This document shows, in pieces, positions 22,830 through 31,765 of a DNA stretch of 45,878 nt. Under the pieces are notes generated by a model. That model ran no database searches and had not been told where the DNA came from. It was given only the letters and a program-made list of their open reading frames with translations. Position numbers and translations under genes: made by a program. The stretch is from Halieaceae bacterium (lineage in GTDB: Bacteria; Pseudomonadota; Gammaproteobacteria; Pseudomonadales; Halieaceae): assembly GCA_028282105.1 (NCBI GenBank), contig JANQIO010000240.1, forward strand, positions 1-45,878, read 5' to 3'. Positions within the stretch are counted from its first letter, which is position 1; each line of letters begins with the position of its first letter.

Positions 22830-23429
22830 CTATCCCGCGAACACCACCGGGTAGAGTGACCCGACCAGCAGCAGTGCCATTAGCCAATTGAACAGCCGCA
22901 GGCGGCGTGGGTCGGCGAGTACGCCGCGCAGGCTCTCACCGAGCACCGTCCAGGCGCTGACACAGGGCAGGTTGATGGTGCCAAACACCAGGGCCACGAA
23001 ACCCACGGCCGTCAGGCTTTGGCTGGGAGCGTAGATTGCCACGGCGGTGAGCGCCATGGTCCAGGCCTTGGGGTTGACCCATTGGAAGGCGGCCGCCTGC
23101 CAGAAGGTGAATGGCCGGCCCTGCTCGCCCTCACTGTCGGCGGGGGGAGCGGCGGTGGCAATGCGGGCTGCCAGGTAGAGCAGGTACAGAACACTCACCA
23201 CTTTCAGCGCCGTATAGCTGGCCGGGATGGCGTTGAAAATGCCCACCAGGCCGATGCCCACCATCATGACCATGAACACAAAGCCCAGGCCCACGCCCAG
23301 CAGGTGCGGCAAGGTGCGCCGGAAGCCATAGTTGGCGCCGCTGGCCATCAACATCAGGTTGTTGGGTCCTGGGGTGATGGAAGAGGCGAAAGAAAATGCC
23401 GCAAGGCCTGTCAGTATCTCGATGTTCAT
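22830..23429 (-). CDS. LysE/RhtB-family exporter
   Basis: A 199-residue protein with six predicted membrane helices. The family block FASSITPGPNNLMLMASGANYGFRRTLPHLLGVGLGF is near the N-terminus, and FQWVNPKAWTMAL lies in the middle. LysE/RhtB proteins export amino acids. It is divergent from an Lrp/AsnC regulator with a 72-bp gap, a common arrangement in which the regulator senses the exported amino acid. The start at 23429 coincides with the conserved N-terminus. Confidence 0.85.
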   Translation of the reverse strand: MNIEILTGLAAFSFASSITPGPNNLMLMASGANYGFRRTLPHLLGVGLGFVFMVMMVGIGLVGIFNAIPASYTALKVVSVLYLLYLAARIATAAPPADSEGEQGRPFTFWQAAAFQWVNPKAWTMALTAVAIYAPSQSLTAVGFVALVFGTINLPCVSAWTVLGESLRGVLADPRRLRLFNWLMALLLVGSLYPVVFAG

Positions 23430-23501
23430 GCGGACAGTATCCGGGAACCGCCGCCGAATGTGCTTGCTTTGTTGCGCGCATATCGGCTCAATACGCAAGC
23501 T

Positions 23502-23954
23502 ATGCCTAATTTGGACAAGATAAACAACAGAATATTGCATGAGCTGCTGGCTGATGGCCGCATTACCAACGCCGAGCTGGCGGAGCGGGTGGGCCTGTCG
23601 CCCTCCGCCTGCCTGCGGCGCGTGCAGGACCTTGAGCGCAGCGGTGTGATCACCGGCTACCGGGCGGTGCTGGACCGGGCCGCGCTGGGTATCGGCTTTA
23701 CTGCCTATATTGCAGTGGGGCTGTCAAACCACACGGCGGAGTCCCAGCATGCCTTTGAACGCTCCATCGTGGAGTCGCCGGAAGTGCGGGAATGCCACAA
23801 TATCACCGGCGCCTTTGAGTACCTGCTGCGAGTAGAGACTCGCGACCTGGCCGCCTACAAAACCTTCCACACCGATATCCTGGGCACGCTGCCCCAGGTC
23901 AGCACCATCACCACCCACGTGGTCATGGAGTCGGTCAAGGACGCCAATCGCTGA
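23502..23954 (+). CDS. Lrp/AsnC-family transcriptional regulator
   Basis: A 150-residue protein: LDKINNRILHELLADGRITNAELAERVGLSPSACLRRVQDLERSGVITGYRAVLD is the helix-turn-helix domain. The rest is the RAM ligand-binding domain with ECHNITGAFEYLLRVETRDL. It is transcribed away from the LysE/RhtB exporter, so control of that gene in response to an amino acid is the likely role. ATG 23502 fits the family start. Confidence 0.9.
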   Translation: MPNLDKINNRILHELLADGRITNAELAERVGLSPSACLRRVQDLERSGVITGYRAVLDRAALGIGFTAYIAVGLSNHTAESQHAFERSIVESPEVRECHNITGAFEYLLRVETRDLAAYKTFHTDILGTLPQVSTITTHVVMESVKDANR

Positions 23955-23974
23955 GCGGGATACCCTGAATTCCG

Positions 23975-24274
23975 CTAGGCATCTTCCCCAAAGCTATATT
24001 CCCGGCGTATCTCCACCACCTGCACCCGGTAGCCACGATACCAGCCGTCGCGCCCCAACTGTTGCCCGAGGCTGTGCTCCGGGTCGTTCTTCCAGCGGCG
24101 GATCGACTCTTCATCGTCCCAGTAGGAGATCGCGATTTCCGTGTCACCCTCGGTGACGGCAATAAAATCCCGGCAGCCATAGCGCTCAAAAGCCAGGTCG
24201 CGCATCTGCGTGACCATTTCGCCGTAACGCTCATCCTGTTCACCGGCCCGGGCCCGGAAGATCACCGCGTACAT
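23975..24274 (-). CDS. ABM-domain (monooxygenase-like) small protein
   Basis: A 99-residue ferredoxin-like protein: MYAVIFRARAGEQDERYGEMVTQMRDLAFERYGCRDFIAVTEGDTEIAISYWDDEESIRRWKNDPEH fits the antibiotic-biosynthesis-monooxygenase fold. Typical members are homodimers acting in heme or quinol metabolism or have no known reaction. It lies downstream of the TauE/SafE gene in the same direction, 35 nt after it. Confidence 0.75.
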   Translation of the reverse strand: MYAVIFRARAGEQDERYGEMVTQMRDLAFERYGCRDFIAVTEGDTEIAISYWDDEESIRRWKNDPEHSLGQQLGRDGWYRGYRVQVVEIRREYSFGEDA

Positions 24275-24309
24275 GTCGTCTCCTTATCCAAGTGCTTACA
24301 CTCCGGCGC

Positions 24310-25080
24310 CTACATAAAGCCTGATGCCAGGCCCACGCCCACCGCCAGCAACAGGGCGGACACGATGTAGCGTACGGTTTGCAGGGTGATCTTCTCTAGC
24401 CATTTTCGGCCCAGGTAGGCGCCGAGGAAGGCAGACAGGCTGGCGGCGGCCACCAACAGCCAGTCGATATCGGCCTGGGCGCCCAGGTGCGCGCCGTAGA
24501 GCCCAAGGCGGGCGCAATCCACCATCACGGCAATCACCACGCCGGTGGCAACGAAGCTCTGCTTGCTGAGGCCGGCCTTGATCAGGAACATGGCGCGGAA
24601 AGCGCCCTGGTGGCCGGACAGACCACCGAAGAACCCGCTGAGCAGACCGCCGAAGGGCAGGTATTTCGGGTCGATGGCGATGCCGGCAAAGCGCGGCCAC
24701 AGCTCCAGCGCCACGAAGCCGATGATCAGCAGCCCCACCACCAGCTTGATGGGGGTGATGGCCAGCTGCCGCCCCAGCGCGTTGTATTCATGCAGGGGCG
24801 CGGCATCGCTAAGGTTGGCCAGCAGCAGGGCGCCGGCGAAGGCGGCCAGTACCGCCGGCATACCGAAACGCAGCAGCACGCCGATATTTGCCTCGCGACC
24901 CACCAGGCCCAGCTTGAAAAGATTGTTGGCGAGGTGCACCACGGCGGTGATAGCCACCGCCACTTCCAGCGGGAAAAACAGGGCGACCACCGGCATCAGC
25001 AGGGTGCCGAGGCCAAAGCCCGAGAACAGCGTCAGGCCGGAGGCGAGGCAGGCCGCGGCGCAAACCAGCAGGTATTCCAT
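24310..25080 (-). CDS. TauE/SafE-family sulfite/organosulfonate exporter-like protein
   Basis: A 256-residue protein with about eight membrane helices. It has the two internal repeats of the family: SGLTLFSGFGLGTLLMPVVALFFPLEVAVAITAVVHLANNLFK and GGLLSGFFGGLSGHQGAFRAMFLIKAGLSKQSFVATGVVIA. The conserved G-x-G-G-x-x-G-x-x-G-x-P-pattern is modified to GGLSGHQGAFR in the second repeat. It is probably an inner-membrane anion transporter; the substrate is unknown. Confidence 0.85.
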   Translation of the reverse strand: MEYLLVCAAACLASGLTLFSGFGLGTLLMPVVALFFPLEVAVAITAVVHLANNLFKLGLVGREANIGVLLRFGMPAVLAAFAGALLLANLSDAAPLHEYNALGRQLAITPIKLVVGLLIIGFVALELWPRFAGIAIDPKYLPFGGLLSGFFGGLSGHQGAFRAMFLIKAGLSKQSFVATGVVIAVMVDCARLGLYGAHLGAQADIDWLLVAAASLSAFLGAYLGRKWLEKITLQTVRYIVSALLLAVGVGLASGFM

Positions 25081-25106
25081 AGAACCTCTCTTACAGCATG
25101 GAGTAA

Positions 25107-26072
25107 CTAGAACGCGGCATAGCGCCAGGAAATATAGAAGCCGTAGCCCAGCACCAGCAGCCAGCCCTCGACACGGCTGAATCGCTGGCTGGCGGAGAAC
25201 GCAAAGATCCCCATGATTACCGTGAACAGCAGGCAGGTCCAGACATCGATCAGCGGGCCGGGTCCGATTGGCAGCGGTGTGATCATGGCGCTGATGGGCA
25301 GGATCAGCAGGGTGTTCACCAGGTTGGAGCCGATGACATTACCCAGTGCCAGGTCCGACTCGCCGCGCAGGGCGGCGGTGATCGAGGTAACCAGCTCCGG
25401 CAGGCTGGTGCCGATGGCGAGCACTGTCAGCCCTACCACGGCCTCAGACACGCCAAAGCCCAGCGCGATCTGCTCGGCATTGTCCACGGTCAGTTCACCG
25501 CCCAGCCACAGCCCGGGGATGCCGACCAGCACGAACAGGAAGTGGCGGGTCTGCACTTCGGAGGGTGCACGGCCGCTGGCCTGGGCGATCAACGGGTCCT
25601 CGCCGCGACCGGCCAGGATATCGGTGAGGTTGATGTAGATAAACATCAGAAACAGCAGCAGCAAGACCACAGCGTCTCCCCGGTCCACCTGTGGGGGTAC
25701 GCCGCGCAGCGCACCGTCCAGGGAGACCACCAGGGCGATGGCGGTGATCAGCAACAGCAGCGGCACCTCGCGGCGCATGACCTGACCTTCCACCCGGAAG
25801 CCTCGCACCGCCACGGTGGCGCCCAGTACCAGGCCCAGGTTGGCGATATTGGAACCGAAGATATTGCCCAGCGACAGGTCGGTGAAGCCGGTGCTGGTGG
25901 CGGAGATATTAACGGCCAGCTCCGGCAGGCTGGTGCCGAAAGCCACCAGGGTCAATCCGATTACCGCCGGTGGCACCCGCAGTCGCAGGGCAATGTTGGA
26001 GGCGCCGTCTACCAACAGGGCGCCGGATACCAGCAGGGTGCTCAGTCCCGCGATCAGGAGCAACCAGGTCAT
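25107..26072 (-). CDS. Ca2+/Na+ antiporter, YrbG-like
   Basis: A 321-residue cation exchanger with the two inverted alpha repeats: FGTSLPELAVNISATSTG...GNIFGSNIANLGLVLG, and IGTSLPELVTSITAALRGESDLALGNVIGSNLVNTLLIL. The paired G-T-S-x-P-E and G-N-x-x-G-S-N motifs form the ion-binding site. It is an inner-membrane protein expected to exchange Ca2+ for Na+ or H+. It is followed by the TauE/SafE gene after 26 nt. Confidence 0.9.
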   Translation of the reverse strand: MTWLLLIAGLSTLLVSGALLVDGASNIALRLRVPPAVIGLTLVAFGTSLPELAVNISATSTGFTDLSLGNIFGSNIANLGLVLGATVAVRGFRVEGQVMRREVPLLLLITAIALVVSLDGALRGVPPQVDRGDAVVLLLLFLMFIYINLTDILAGRGEDPLIAQASGRAPSEVQTRHFLFVLVGIPGLWLGGELTVDNAEQIALGFGVSEAVVGLTVLAIGTSLPELVTSITAALRGESDLALGNVIGSNLVNTLLILPISAMITPLPIGPGPLIDVWTCLLFTVIMGIFAFSASQRFSRVEGWLLVLGYGFYISWRYAAF

Positions 26073-26151
26073 GCCCGGGTCCTTGTCTCAGCTGTCCTAC
26101 CCGCAGTGTAGTTCAGTGAGTCGTCAATTGAGGACCCGGGCGATGAAGCGA

Positions 26152-29100
26152 TCAGCTTTTGCGACCGCGCTGCAGCAACCAGTAGAACACCGGGGTCAGC
26201 AGCAGCCCGAACAGGGTCACCCCGATCATGCCGGAGAACACGGCGATGCCCATGGCCTGGCGCATCTCGGCGCCGGCGCCGGTGGATACCACCATCGGCA
26301 GCACGCCCATGATGAAGGCCATGGAGGTCATCATAATCGGCCGCAGCCGCAGCCGACCCGCCTCGCGGATGGCGTCCAGGGCGCTGCGGCCCTCGTTCTG
26401 CAGTTCGCGGGCGAACTCGACAATGAGGATGGCGTTTTTGGTCGCCAGTGCCACCAGTACGATAAAGCCGATCTGGGTAAAGATGTTGTTGTCACCCTGG
26501 CTGATGATCACCCCGGTCATGGCCGACAACAGTGTCATCGGCACGATAAGAATAATGGAGAAGGGCAAGCGCAGGCTTTCGTACTGGGCCGCCAGCACCA
26601 GGAACACCAGCAGTACCACCAGCGGGAACACGATCACCGCGGTATTGCCGGCGAGAATCTGCTGGTAGGTGAGCTCGGTCCACTCGTAGGTCATACCCAG
26701 CGGCAGGCTCTCTTCGAGAATGCGCTCGATGGCAGCGCGGGCCTCGCCCGAGCTGTAACCCGGCGCCGGGGCCGCGTTGATCTCGGCGGTGGAGTAGCTG
26801 TTGTAGTGCATCACCCGATCCGGTCCGGCGGTGTCGCGCACATCGATGAAGGAACCCAGCGGAATCATGCGGCCGTCTTCGTTGCGGACCCGCAGCTGGC
26901 CGATCTGTTCGGCCTCCAGCCGGAAGCGCTCCTCCGCCTGCACGTTGACCTGGTAGGTGCGGCCAAACAGGTTGAAGTCGTTGACGTAGAGCGAGCCCAG
27001 GTAGGCCTGCAGGGTTTCAAAAATGCTGTCGATACCCACCCCCTGGCTGCGCGCCTTGGCGCGGTCAAGCTGTACGTCGAGCTGTGGCACTTTCACCTGA
27101 AAGCTGGAGAACACGCCGGTGAGAGCCGGGTCCTGCCAGGCTTTGTTGATCACCTCCTGGGTAACGGTGTACAGCGCGTCATAGCCCTGGCTGCCGCGGT
27201 CCTGCACCTGCAGCTTGAAGCCGCCGATGGTGCCAAGGCCCTGCACCGGGGGCGGCGGGAAGATGGCGGTGAAGGCCTCTTCGATACCGGCGAACTGCTC
27301 ACCCAACGCGCCGGCGATGGCGTTGGCGGACAGTTCGTCCGAGGTTCGCTCCTCAAAGGGGTCGAGGGTAACGAACACGATGCCGCTGCTGGGGCTGTTG
27401 GTGAAGCCGTTGATGTTAAGCCCCGGGAAGGCCACCGCCGACTGCACGCCGGGCTGGGCCATGGCGATGGCCGACATCTCGCGGATCACCGATTCCGTGC
27501 GGTCCAGTGAGGAGGCATCCGGCAATTGCGCAAAGGACACCAGGTACTGCTTGTCCTGGGTCGGCACGTAGCCGGTGGGCGTGGTGGCGAACTGCTGCCA
27601 GGTCAGGCCCATCAGGCCGGCGTAGAGCAACAGCACCACCGCGCTGAAGCGGGTCAGGCGGCGAATGGTGCCGTCGTAAGCATTGGCGCTGCGCTCGAAG
27701 CCGCGGTTAAAGGGGCGGAACAGCCAGCGGCCGAACAGCCAGTCCAGGGCCCGGGTGAGGGCATCGGGTTTGGCGTCCGGTGACTTCAGCAGCAGCGCCG
27801 ACAGGGCCGGGCTCAGGGTCAGGGAATTGATCGAGGAAATCACCGTGGCGATGGTGATGGTCAGGGCAAACTGCTTGTAGAACTGACCGGTCAGGCCTGA
27901 CATAAAGGCCGTGGGCACGAACACCGCCGCCAGCACCAGGGTGGTGGCAATAATCGGGCCGGTGACCTCACGCATGGCTTTCTGGGTGGCCTCCCTGGGG
28001 GCGAGGCCGTTGGCGATGTTGCGCTCGACGTTTTCCACCACCACGATGGCGTCGTCCACCACGATGCCGATAGCCAGCACCAGGCCGAACAGCGACAGGG
28101 CGTTCAGTGAGAAACCCAGCAACTGCATGATCGCGAAGGTGCCCACCAGCGAGACCGGCACCGCCACCAGCGGAATAATCGAGGCGCGCCAGGTCTGCAG
28201 GAACAGCACCACCACCAACACTACCAGCAGCATGGCTTCAAACAGGGTCTGCACCACGGCGTCGATGGAATTGCGCACGAACACGGTGGGGTCGTAGACG
28301 ATGCTGTAGTCCATGCCCACCGGGAAAGACTTCTTCAGCTCGGCCATGGTGGCGCGCACCTGGTCGGAGACCTCGATGGCGTTGGAGCCAGGCGCCTGGA
28401 AGATCGGCAGGGCCACGGCGGGGCGGTTGTCCAGCAGCGAGCGCAGGGCGTAGCTGTCCGCGCCCAGCTCGATGCGGGCCACATCCTTGAGGTAGGACAG
28501 TTGGCCGTCGTCGCCCACCTTGATAATGATGTCGCCGAATTCCTCGGGAGTTTCCAGGCGGCCTTTCACATTGATCAGCAACTGGAAGTCGGCACTGCCG
28601 GCGGGTTGGGCGCCGAGGCTGCCGGCGGCGGCCTGCTGGTTCTGCTCGCGGATGGCGGCCACGATGTCGCCGGGGTTGAGGCCCAGGGCCGCGACCTTGT
28701 CCGGGTCCAGCCACACCCGCATGCTGAATTCGCCGGCGCCAAACAGGCGCACTTCACCCACGCCGCGAATGCGGGCCAGCTCATCCTTGACTCGAAGGTG
28801 GGCGTAGTTCGACAGGTACAGCATGTTGCGGCTGTCATCCGGGGAGGTGAGGTGCACCACCATGGTCAGGTCGGGGGAGGACTTGTTGGTCACCACACCC
28901 AGGCGCTGCACCTCGATGGGCAGCCGGGGCAGGGCGCGGTCGACCCGGTTCTGCACCATCACCTGGGCCGCGTCCGGGTCGGTGCCGATGGCGAAGGTGA
29001 CGGTGAGCGTCATGCGGCCGTCGGAGGTGGCCTGGGAGGACATGTACAGCATGTTGTCCACGCCGTTGATTTCCTGCTCCAGGGGGGAGGCGACGGTCTC

Positions 29101-29280
29101 CGCGATCACCTTGGGGTTGGCGCCGGGGTAGCTGGCGGCCACCACCACGGTGGGGGGTACGACTTCCGGGTACTCGGTGATCGGCAGCTGCCAGACTGCC
29201 AGTGCGCCGCCGATAAAGATCAGCAGGGAGATCACGCTGGCGAAGATGGGGCGCTGGATGAAGAACTGTGAGAAATTCAT
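26152..29280 (-). CDS. RND multidrug efflux pump, inner-membrane subunit (MexF/AcrB-like)
   Basis: A 1042-residue HAE1-family transporter of normal length. It starts MNFSQFFIQRPIFASVISLLIFIGGALAVWQLPITEYPEVVPPTVVVAASYPGA. GIVVDDAIVVVENVERN holds the two proton-relay Asp residues of helix 4, and ALATKNAILIVEFARE holds the helix-10 Lys. Two large periplasmic loops carry porter and funnel domains. Together with the adaptor upstream it is MexEF-like. No outer-membrane factor is encoded nearby, so a TolC/OprN elsewhere must be used. Confidence 0.92.
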   Translation of the reverse strand: MNFSQFFIQRPIFASVISLLIFIGGALAVWQLPITEYPEVVPPTVVVAASYPGANPKVIAETVASPLEQEINGVDNMLYMSSQATSDGRMTLTVTFAIGTDPDAAQVMVQNRVDRALPRLPIEVQRLGVVTNKSSPDLTMVVHLTSPDDSRNMLYLSNYAHLRVKDELARIRGVGEVRLFGAGEFSMRVWLDPDKVAALGLNPGDIVAAIREQNQQAAAGSLGAQPAGSADFQLLINVKGRLETPEEFGDIIIKVGDDGQLSYLKDVARIELGADSYALRSLLDNRPAVALPIFQAPGSNAIEVSDQVRATMAELKKSFPVGMDYSIVYDPTVFVRNSIDAVVQTLFEAMLLVVLVVVLFLQTWRASIIPLVAVPVSLVGTFAIMQLLGFSLNALSLFGLVLAIGIVVDDAIVVVENVERNIANGLAPREATQKAMREVTGPIIATTLVLAAVFVPTAFMSGLTGQFYKQFALTITIATVISSINSLTLSPALSALLLKSPDAKPDALTRALDWLFGRWLFRPFNRGFERSANAYDGTIRRLTRFSAVVLLLYAGLMGLTWQQFATTPTGYVPTQDKQYLVSFAQLPDASSLDRTESVIREMSAIAMAQPGVQSAVAFPGLNINGFTNSPSSGIVFVTLDPFEERTSDELSANAIAGALGEQFAGIEEAFTAIFPPPPVQGLGTIGGFKLQVQDRGSQGYDALYTVTQEVINKAWQDPALTGVFSSFQVKVPQLDVQLDRAKARSQGVGIDSIFETLQAYLGSLYVNDFNLFGRTYQVNVQAEERFRLEAEQIGQLRVRNEDGRMIPLGSFIDVRDTAGPDRVMHYNSYSTAEINAAPAPGYSSGEARAAIERILEESLPLGMTYEWTELTYQQILAGNTAVIVFPLVVLLVFLVLAAQYESLRLPFSIILIVPMTLLSAMTGVIISQGDNNIFTQIGFIVLVALATKNAILIVEFARELQNEGRSALDAIREAGRLRLRPIMMTSMAFIMGVLPMVVSTGAGAEMRQAMGIAVFSGMIGVTLFGLLLTPVFYWLLQRGRKS

Positions 29281-29308
29281 GGCGTTAGCCTCTGTGCTCC
29301 TTGCTTAT

Positions 29309-29333
29309 AAAAAGGGGCAGCTGTGCTGCCCCT
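29309..29333 (-). terminator. Strong terminator between adaptor and RND pump genes
   Basis: On the minus strand AGGGGCAGC (29325-29333) and GCTGCCCCT (29313-29321) form a 9-bp stem with a 3-nt loop, followed by five T residues (29309-29313). It lies in the 71-bp gap inside the presumed pump operon. Confidence 0.75.
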
Positions 29334-29351
29334 GCGGTGTCTGGTGCAGTC

Positions 29352-30626
29352 TCAGCTGCCCCAGTGCTTGATGGTCCAACCTGCGCCTTCCGGCACGGCT
29401 ACGCTTTCCGCCAGCATCTGCTCGTTGGAGCGGCTGTTGGCGCGGGCTTCCAGTGCCAGCAATTCAGCCTGCTGGCGGTCGCTGATCATGTTCGCCGTGG
29501 TGGTATCGACCACGGTGCCGGGGCGCACCCGCTGCAGGCCGTTGACGATGACGCGGTCGCCATCCACCAGACCCGAGTCGACAATGCGCAGGCCGGCCAT
29601 GCGCTCGCCGAGTTCGACGGCGCGGTATTGCACGGTGTCTTCAGCATCGACGACCAGGACGTAGCGTGTATCGAGGTCGGTACCCACGGCTTTCTCGTCG
29701 ATGAGAATGCCTTCGTGGCTGCCGCTGCCGGTGAGCATGATGCGGGCGAACAGGCCGGCCACCAGCATGCCATCGCGGTTGGGGATGACAGCGCGACCGC
29801 GGATGGTGCCGGTGGCGGGGTCAACCTGGTTGTCGATGAAGTCAATATAGCCCTCATGCGTGAACTCTTCCTCTCCAGCCAGCGCCAGGTAGACCGGGGT
29901 CGGTACGTGGCGGCTGTCGGGGCGCTCGCCGTCGCGAGCCATGCGGGCGTACTTCAGGTAGGTCTGCTCGTCGGCGTCGAAGTAGGCGTAGATCTCGCCG
30001 GTGGAGACAATGCTGGTGAGCACGCTGTCGCCTGCCGTCACATAATTGCCTTCGGTAATGTCGGCGCGGGACACGCGGCCGCTGATCGGCGCCGTGACCC
30101 GGGTGAACTCCAACTGCAGCTCGGCGTACTCAAGCTGGGCCGCCACGGCCTGTACCTGGGCACGGGCGCTGCGGTAGTTGGCGTTACGCTGGTCGCGCAC
30201 TTCGGCAGAGATGGCGCCGCGCTTGATCAGGTTCTCGGCGCGGCGGGACTCCGCCTCGGCCAGGGCTTCGGCGCTGCGGGCGCTCTCCAGTTCTGCCTTC
30301 AGGCGCGCCACTTCAGCGCGGAAGGTGCGGTCATCGATCTGGAACAGCAGGTCGCCCTGCTCAACAAGGTCACCCTCGGTGAAGGCCACCTGGGCCAGGT
30401 AGCCGGACACCCGCGAGCGCAGGGCCACGCTTTCCGGTGCTTCCAGGCGACCGGTGAAGACATCCCACTCGGTCAGGGAGCGGTTCTCGACTTCTGCCAC
30501 CGCCACGCTGGGGCGGGGAGCTTCGACCGGCTCCGGGTTGCTGCCTGAGACAGGATCACAGGCGGTGAGGACGATAAGCAGGCCGTAGGCCAACCAGGTG
30601 CTGCGTACAACGCTCTCGATAGTCAT
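29352..30626 (-). CDS. RND efflux periplasmic adaptor (MexE/AcrA-like lipoprotein)
   Basis: A 424-residue membrane-fusion protein. The N-terminus has a lipoprotein signal with lipobox LTAC. VALRSRVSGYLAQVAFTEGDLVEQGDLLFQIDDRTFRAEV and LEFTRVTAPISGRVSRADITEGNYVTAG are the lipoyl half-motifs, with a helical hairpin between them. Beta-barrel and membrane-proximal parts follow. It bridges the RND pump and an outer-membrane channel. GGAGAT lies 8 nt before the ATG. It is first in the operon and divergent from a LysR regulator. Confidence 0.9.
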   Translation of the reverse strand: MTIESVVRSTWLAYGLLIVLTACDPVSGSNPEPVEAPRPSVAVAEVENRSLTEWDVFTGRLEAPESVALRSRVSGYLAQVAFTEGDLVEQGDLLFQIDDRTFRAEVARLKAELESARSAEALAEAESRRAENLIKRGAISAEVRDQRNANYRSARAQVQAVAAQLEYAELQLEFTRVTAPISGRVSRADITEGNYVTAGDSVLTSIVSTGEIYAYFDADEQTYLKYARMARDGERPDSRHVPTPVYLALAGEEEFTHEGYIDFIDNQVDPATGTIRGRAVIPNRDGMLVAGLFARIMLTGSGSHEGILIDEKAVGTDLDTRYVLVVDAEDTVQYRAVELGERMAGLRIVDSGLVDGDRVIVNGLQRVRPGTVVDTTTANMISDRQQAELLALEARANSRSNEQMLAESVAVPEGAGWTIKHWGS

Positions 30627-30710
30627 GGCTTTGATCTCCGGTGTTGATGTTCGATGGAGCTAGTATCGGTGGTCGCAAAAAATAAAAAAAATTATATATT
30701 CATATAAAAC

Positions 30711-30729
30711 ACATCATTATTTATGATGT
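30711..30729. promoter_or_regulatory. Probable LysR-type operator
   Basis: ACATCAT-N5-ATGATGT, a perfect 7-bp inverted repeat in the AT-rich 130-bp space between the divergent pump and lysR-like genes. Its ATCAT half resembles the ATCA part of MexT boxes. Confidence 0.55.
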
Positions 30730-30756
30730 ATTGGTCATGCCATTGAGGATTTCCCC

Positions 30757-31698
30757 ATGAAGCCCACGGACCTGAATTTGTTGGTGGTGTTTGACGCCAT
30801 CATGACCGAAGGCTCGATCACCCGGGCCGCCGACCGCCTGGCCATGACCCAGCCGGCGGTCTCCAATGCCGTATCACGCATGCGCACCGCCTGGCGCGAT
30901 GAGCTGTTTGTGAAGAACGGGCGCAATATCCAGCCCACCCAGCGGGCGGTGGCGCTCTGGCAGCAGGTGCAGGATCCGCTCAAGTCGCTGGACCAGGCCA
31001 TTGCCCCCGGGGGCTTCGAGCCGGAGACTTCGCAGCGCATATTTCGGGTATCCGCCACGGACGGGGTGATCGACCTGGTGTGGCCGGCCCTGCGCCAGGT
31101 CATCGAACAGGAGGCGCCGGGCATTGCCGTGCACGTGCTGCCCTACAACATCATCAACGGTGCGGCGCTGCTGGAAAACGCTGAAGTGGACATGGTGTTG
31201 GCGGTACAGGGCATGCTGAGCAGCGATTCCACCAACAGCCAGTACCTCTACGATTCCACCTACCGTTGCGCGATGCGCAAGGGGCACCCACTGGCCAAGC
31301 CCGATCTCAGTATCGAGGAGTTTGCGGCTGCCGATCATCTGCTGGTGTCCCTGTCTGGCGATACCGTCGGGTTTACCGACCGCGAGCTGGCCCAGCAGGG
31401 GCTCAAGCGGCGCGTCGCCATGACCCTGAACCATTTTCACGGCATCCCGGCGCTGCTGGAGGCCTCCGACCTGATTGCGGTGGTGCCGACACTGGTGGTG
31501 GAGGACGCGATGGCCGCCGGCCGGCTGGCGTTGACCCACTCGCCGGTGCCGCTGCAGGACAGCCGCCTGTATGCCTTCTGGCACCGGCGCCAGGACCGCG
31601 ACGAGGGCCTGGCCTGGTTGCTGGCAGTGCTCAATCGCTTGCTGCGGGCCCGCGCCGCCGGCCACGAACGGATATTGCGCAAGCACAGCGTTCGCTAG
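30757..31698 (+). CDS. LysR-family regulator, MexT-like
   Basis: A 313-residue LysR protein: LNLLVVFDAIMTEGSITRAADRLAMTQPAVSNAVSRMRTAWRDELFVKNGRNIQPTQRA is the DNA-binding domain of the NodD/MexT/LeuO-like branch. It is followed by a periplasmic-binding-like effector domain from about residue 90. It is divergent from the MexEF-like genes, as mexT is from mexEF-oprN, so it probably activates the pump. The inducer is unknown. A GAGG sequence lies upstream of ATG 30757. Confidence 0.88.
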   Translation: MKPTDLNLLVVFDAIMTEGSITRAADRLAMTQPAVSNAVSRMRTAWRDELFVKNGRNIQPTQRAVALWQQVQDPLKSLDQAIAPGGFEPETSQRIFRVSATDGVIDLVWPALRQVIEQEAPGIAVHVLPYNIINGAALLENAEVDMVLAVQGMLSSDSTNSQYLYDSTYRCAMRKGHPLAKPDLSIEEFAAADHLLVSLSGDTVGFTDRELAQQGLKRRVAMTLNHFHGIPALLEASDLIAVVPTLVVEDAMAAGRLALTHSPVPLQDSRLYAFWHRRQDRDEGLAWLLAVLNRLLRARAAGHERILRKHSVR

Positions 31699-31699
31699 C

Positions 31700-31727
31700 C
31701 TTGAATTTCCGTCCACCGTCCCCATAT
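31700..31727 (+). promoter_or_regulatory. Sigma-32 heat-shock promoter of htpG
   Basis: CTTGAA (31700-31705), 14-nt spacer, CCCCATAT (31720-31727): both hexamers match the sigma-32 consensus. It ends 38 bp before the htpG start and overlaps the end of the lysR-like gene. Confidence 0.85.
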
Positions 31728-31765
31728 GCGGCTGATAACGCCAAGCAAGCCACAGGAGACACGGC

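Noticed and set aside
25816-27510. Long plus-strand open frame (564 codons) opposite the RND pump gene
   Set aside because: Composition typical of antisense frames in high-GC DNA; it spans the antiporter end and pump gene without any family resemblance.
29301-30548. Plus-strand open frame of 415 codons opposite the adaptor gene
   Set aside because: Mirror of a clear membrane-fusion protein gene; it would also begin inside the terminator region.
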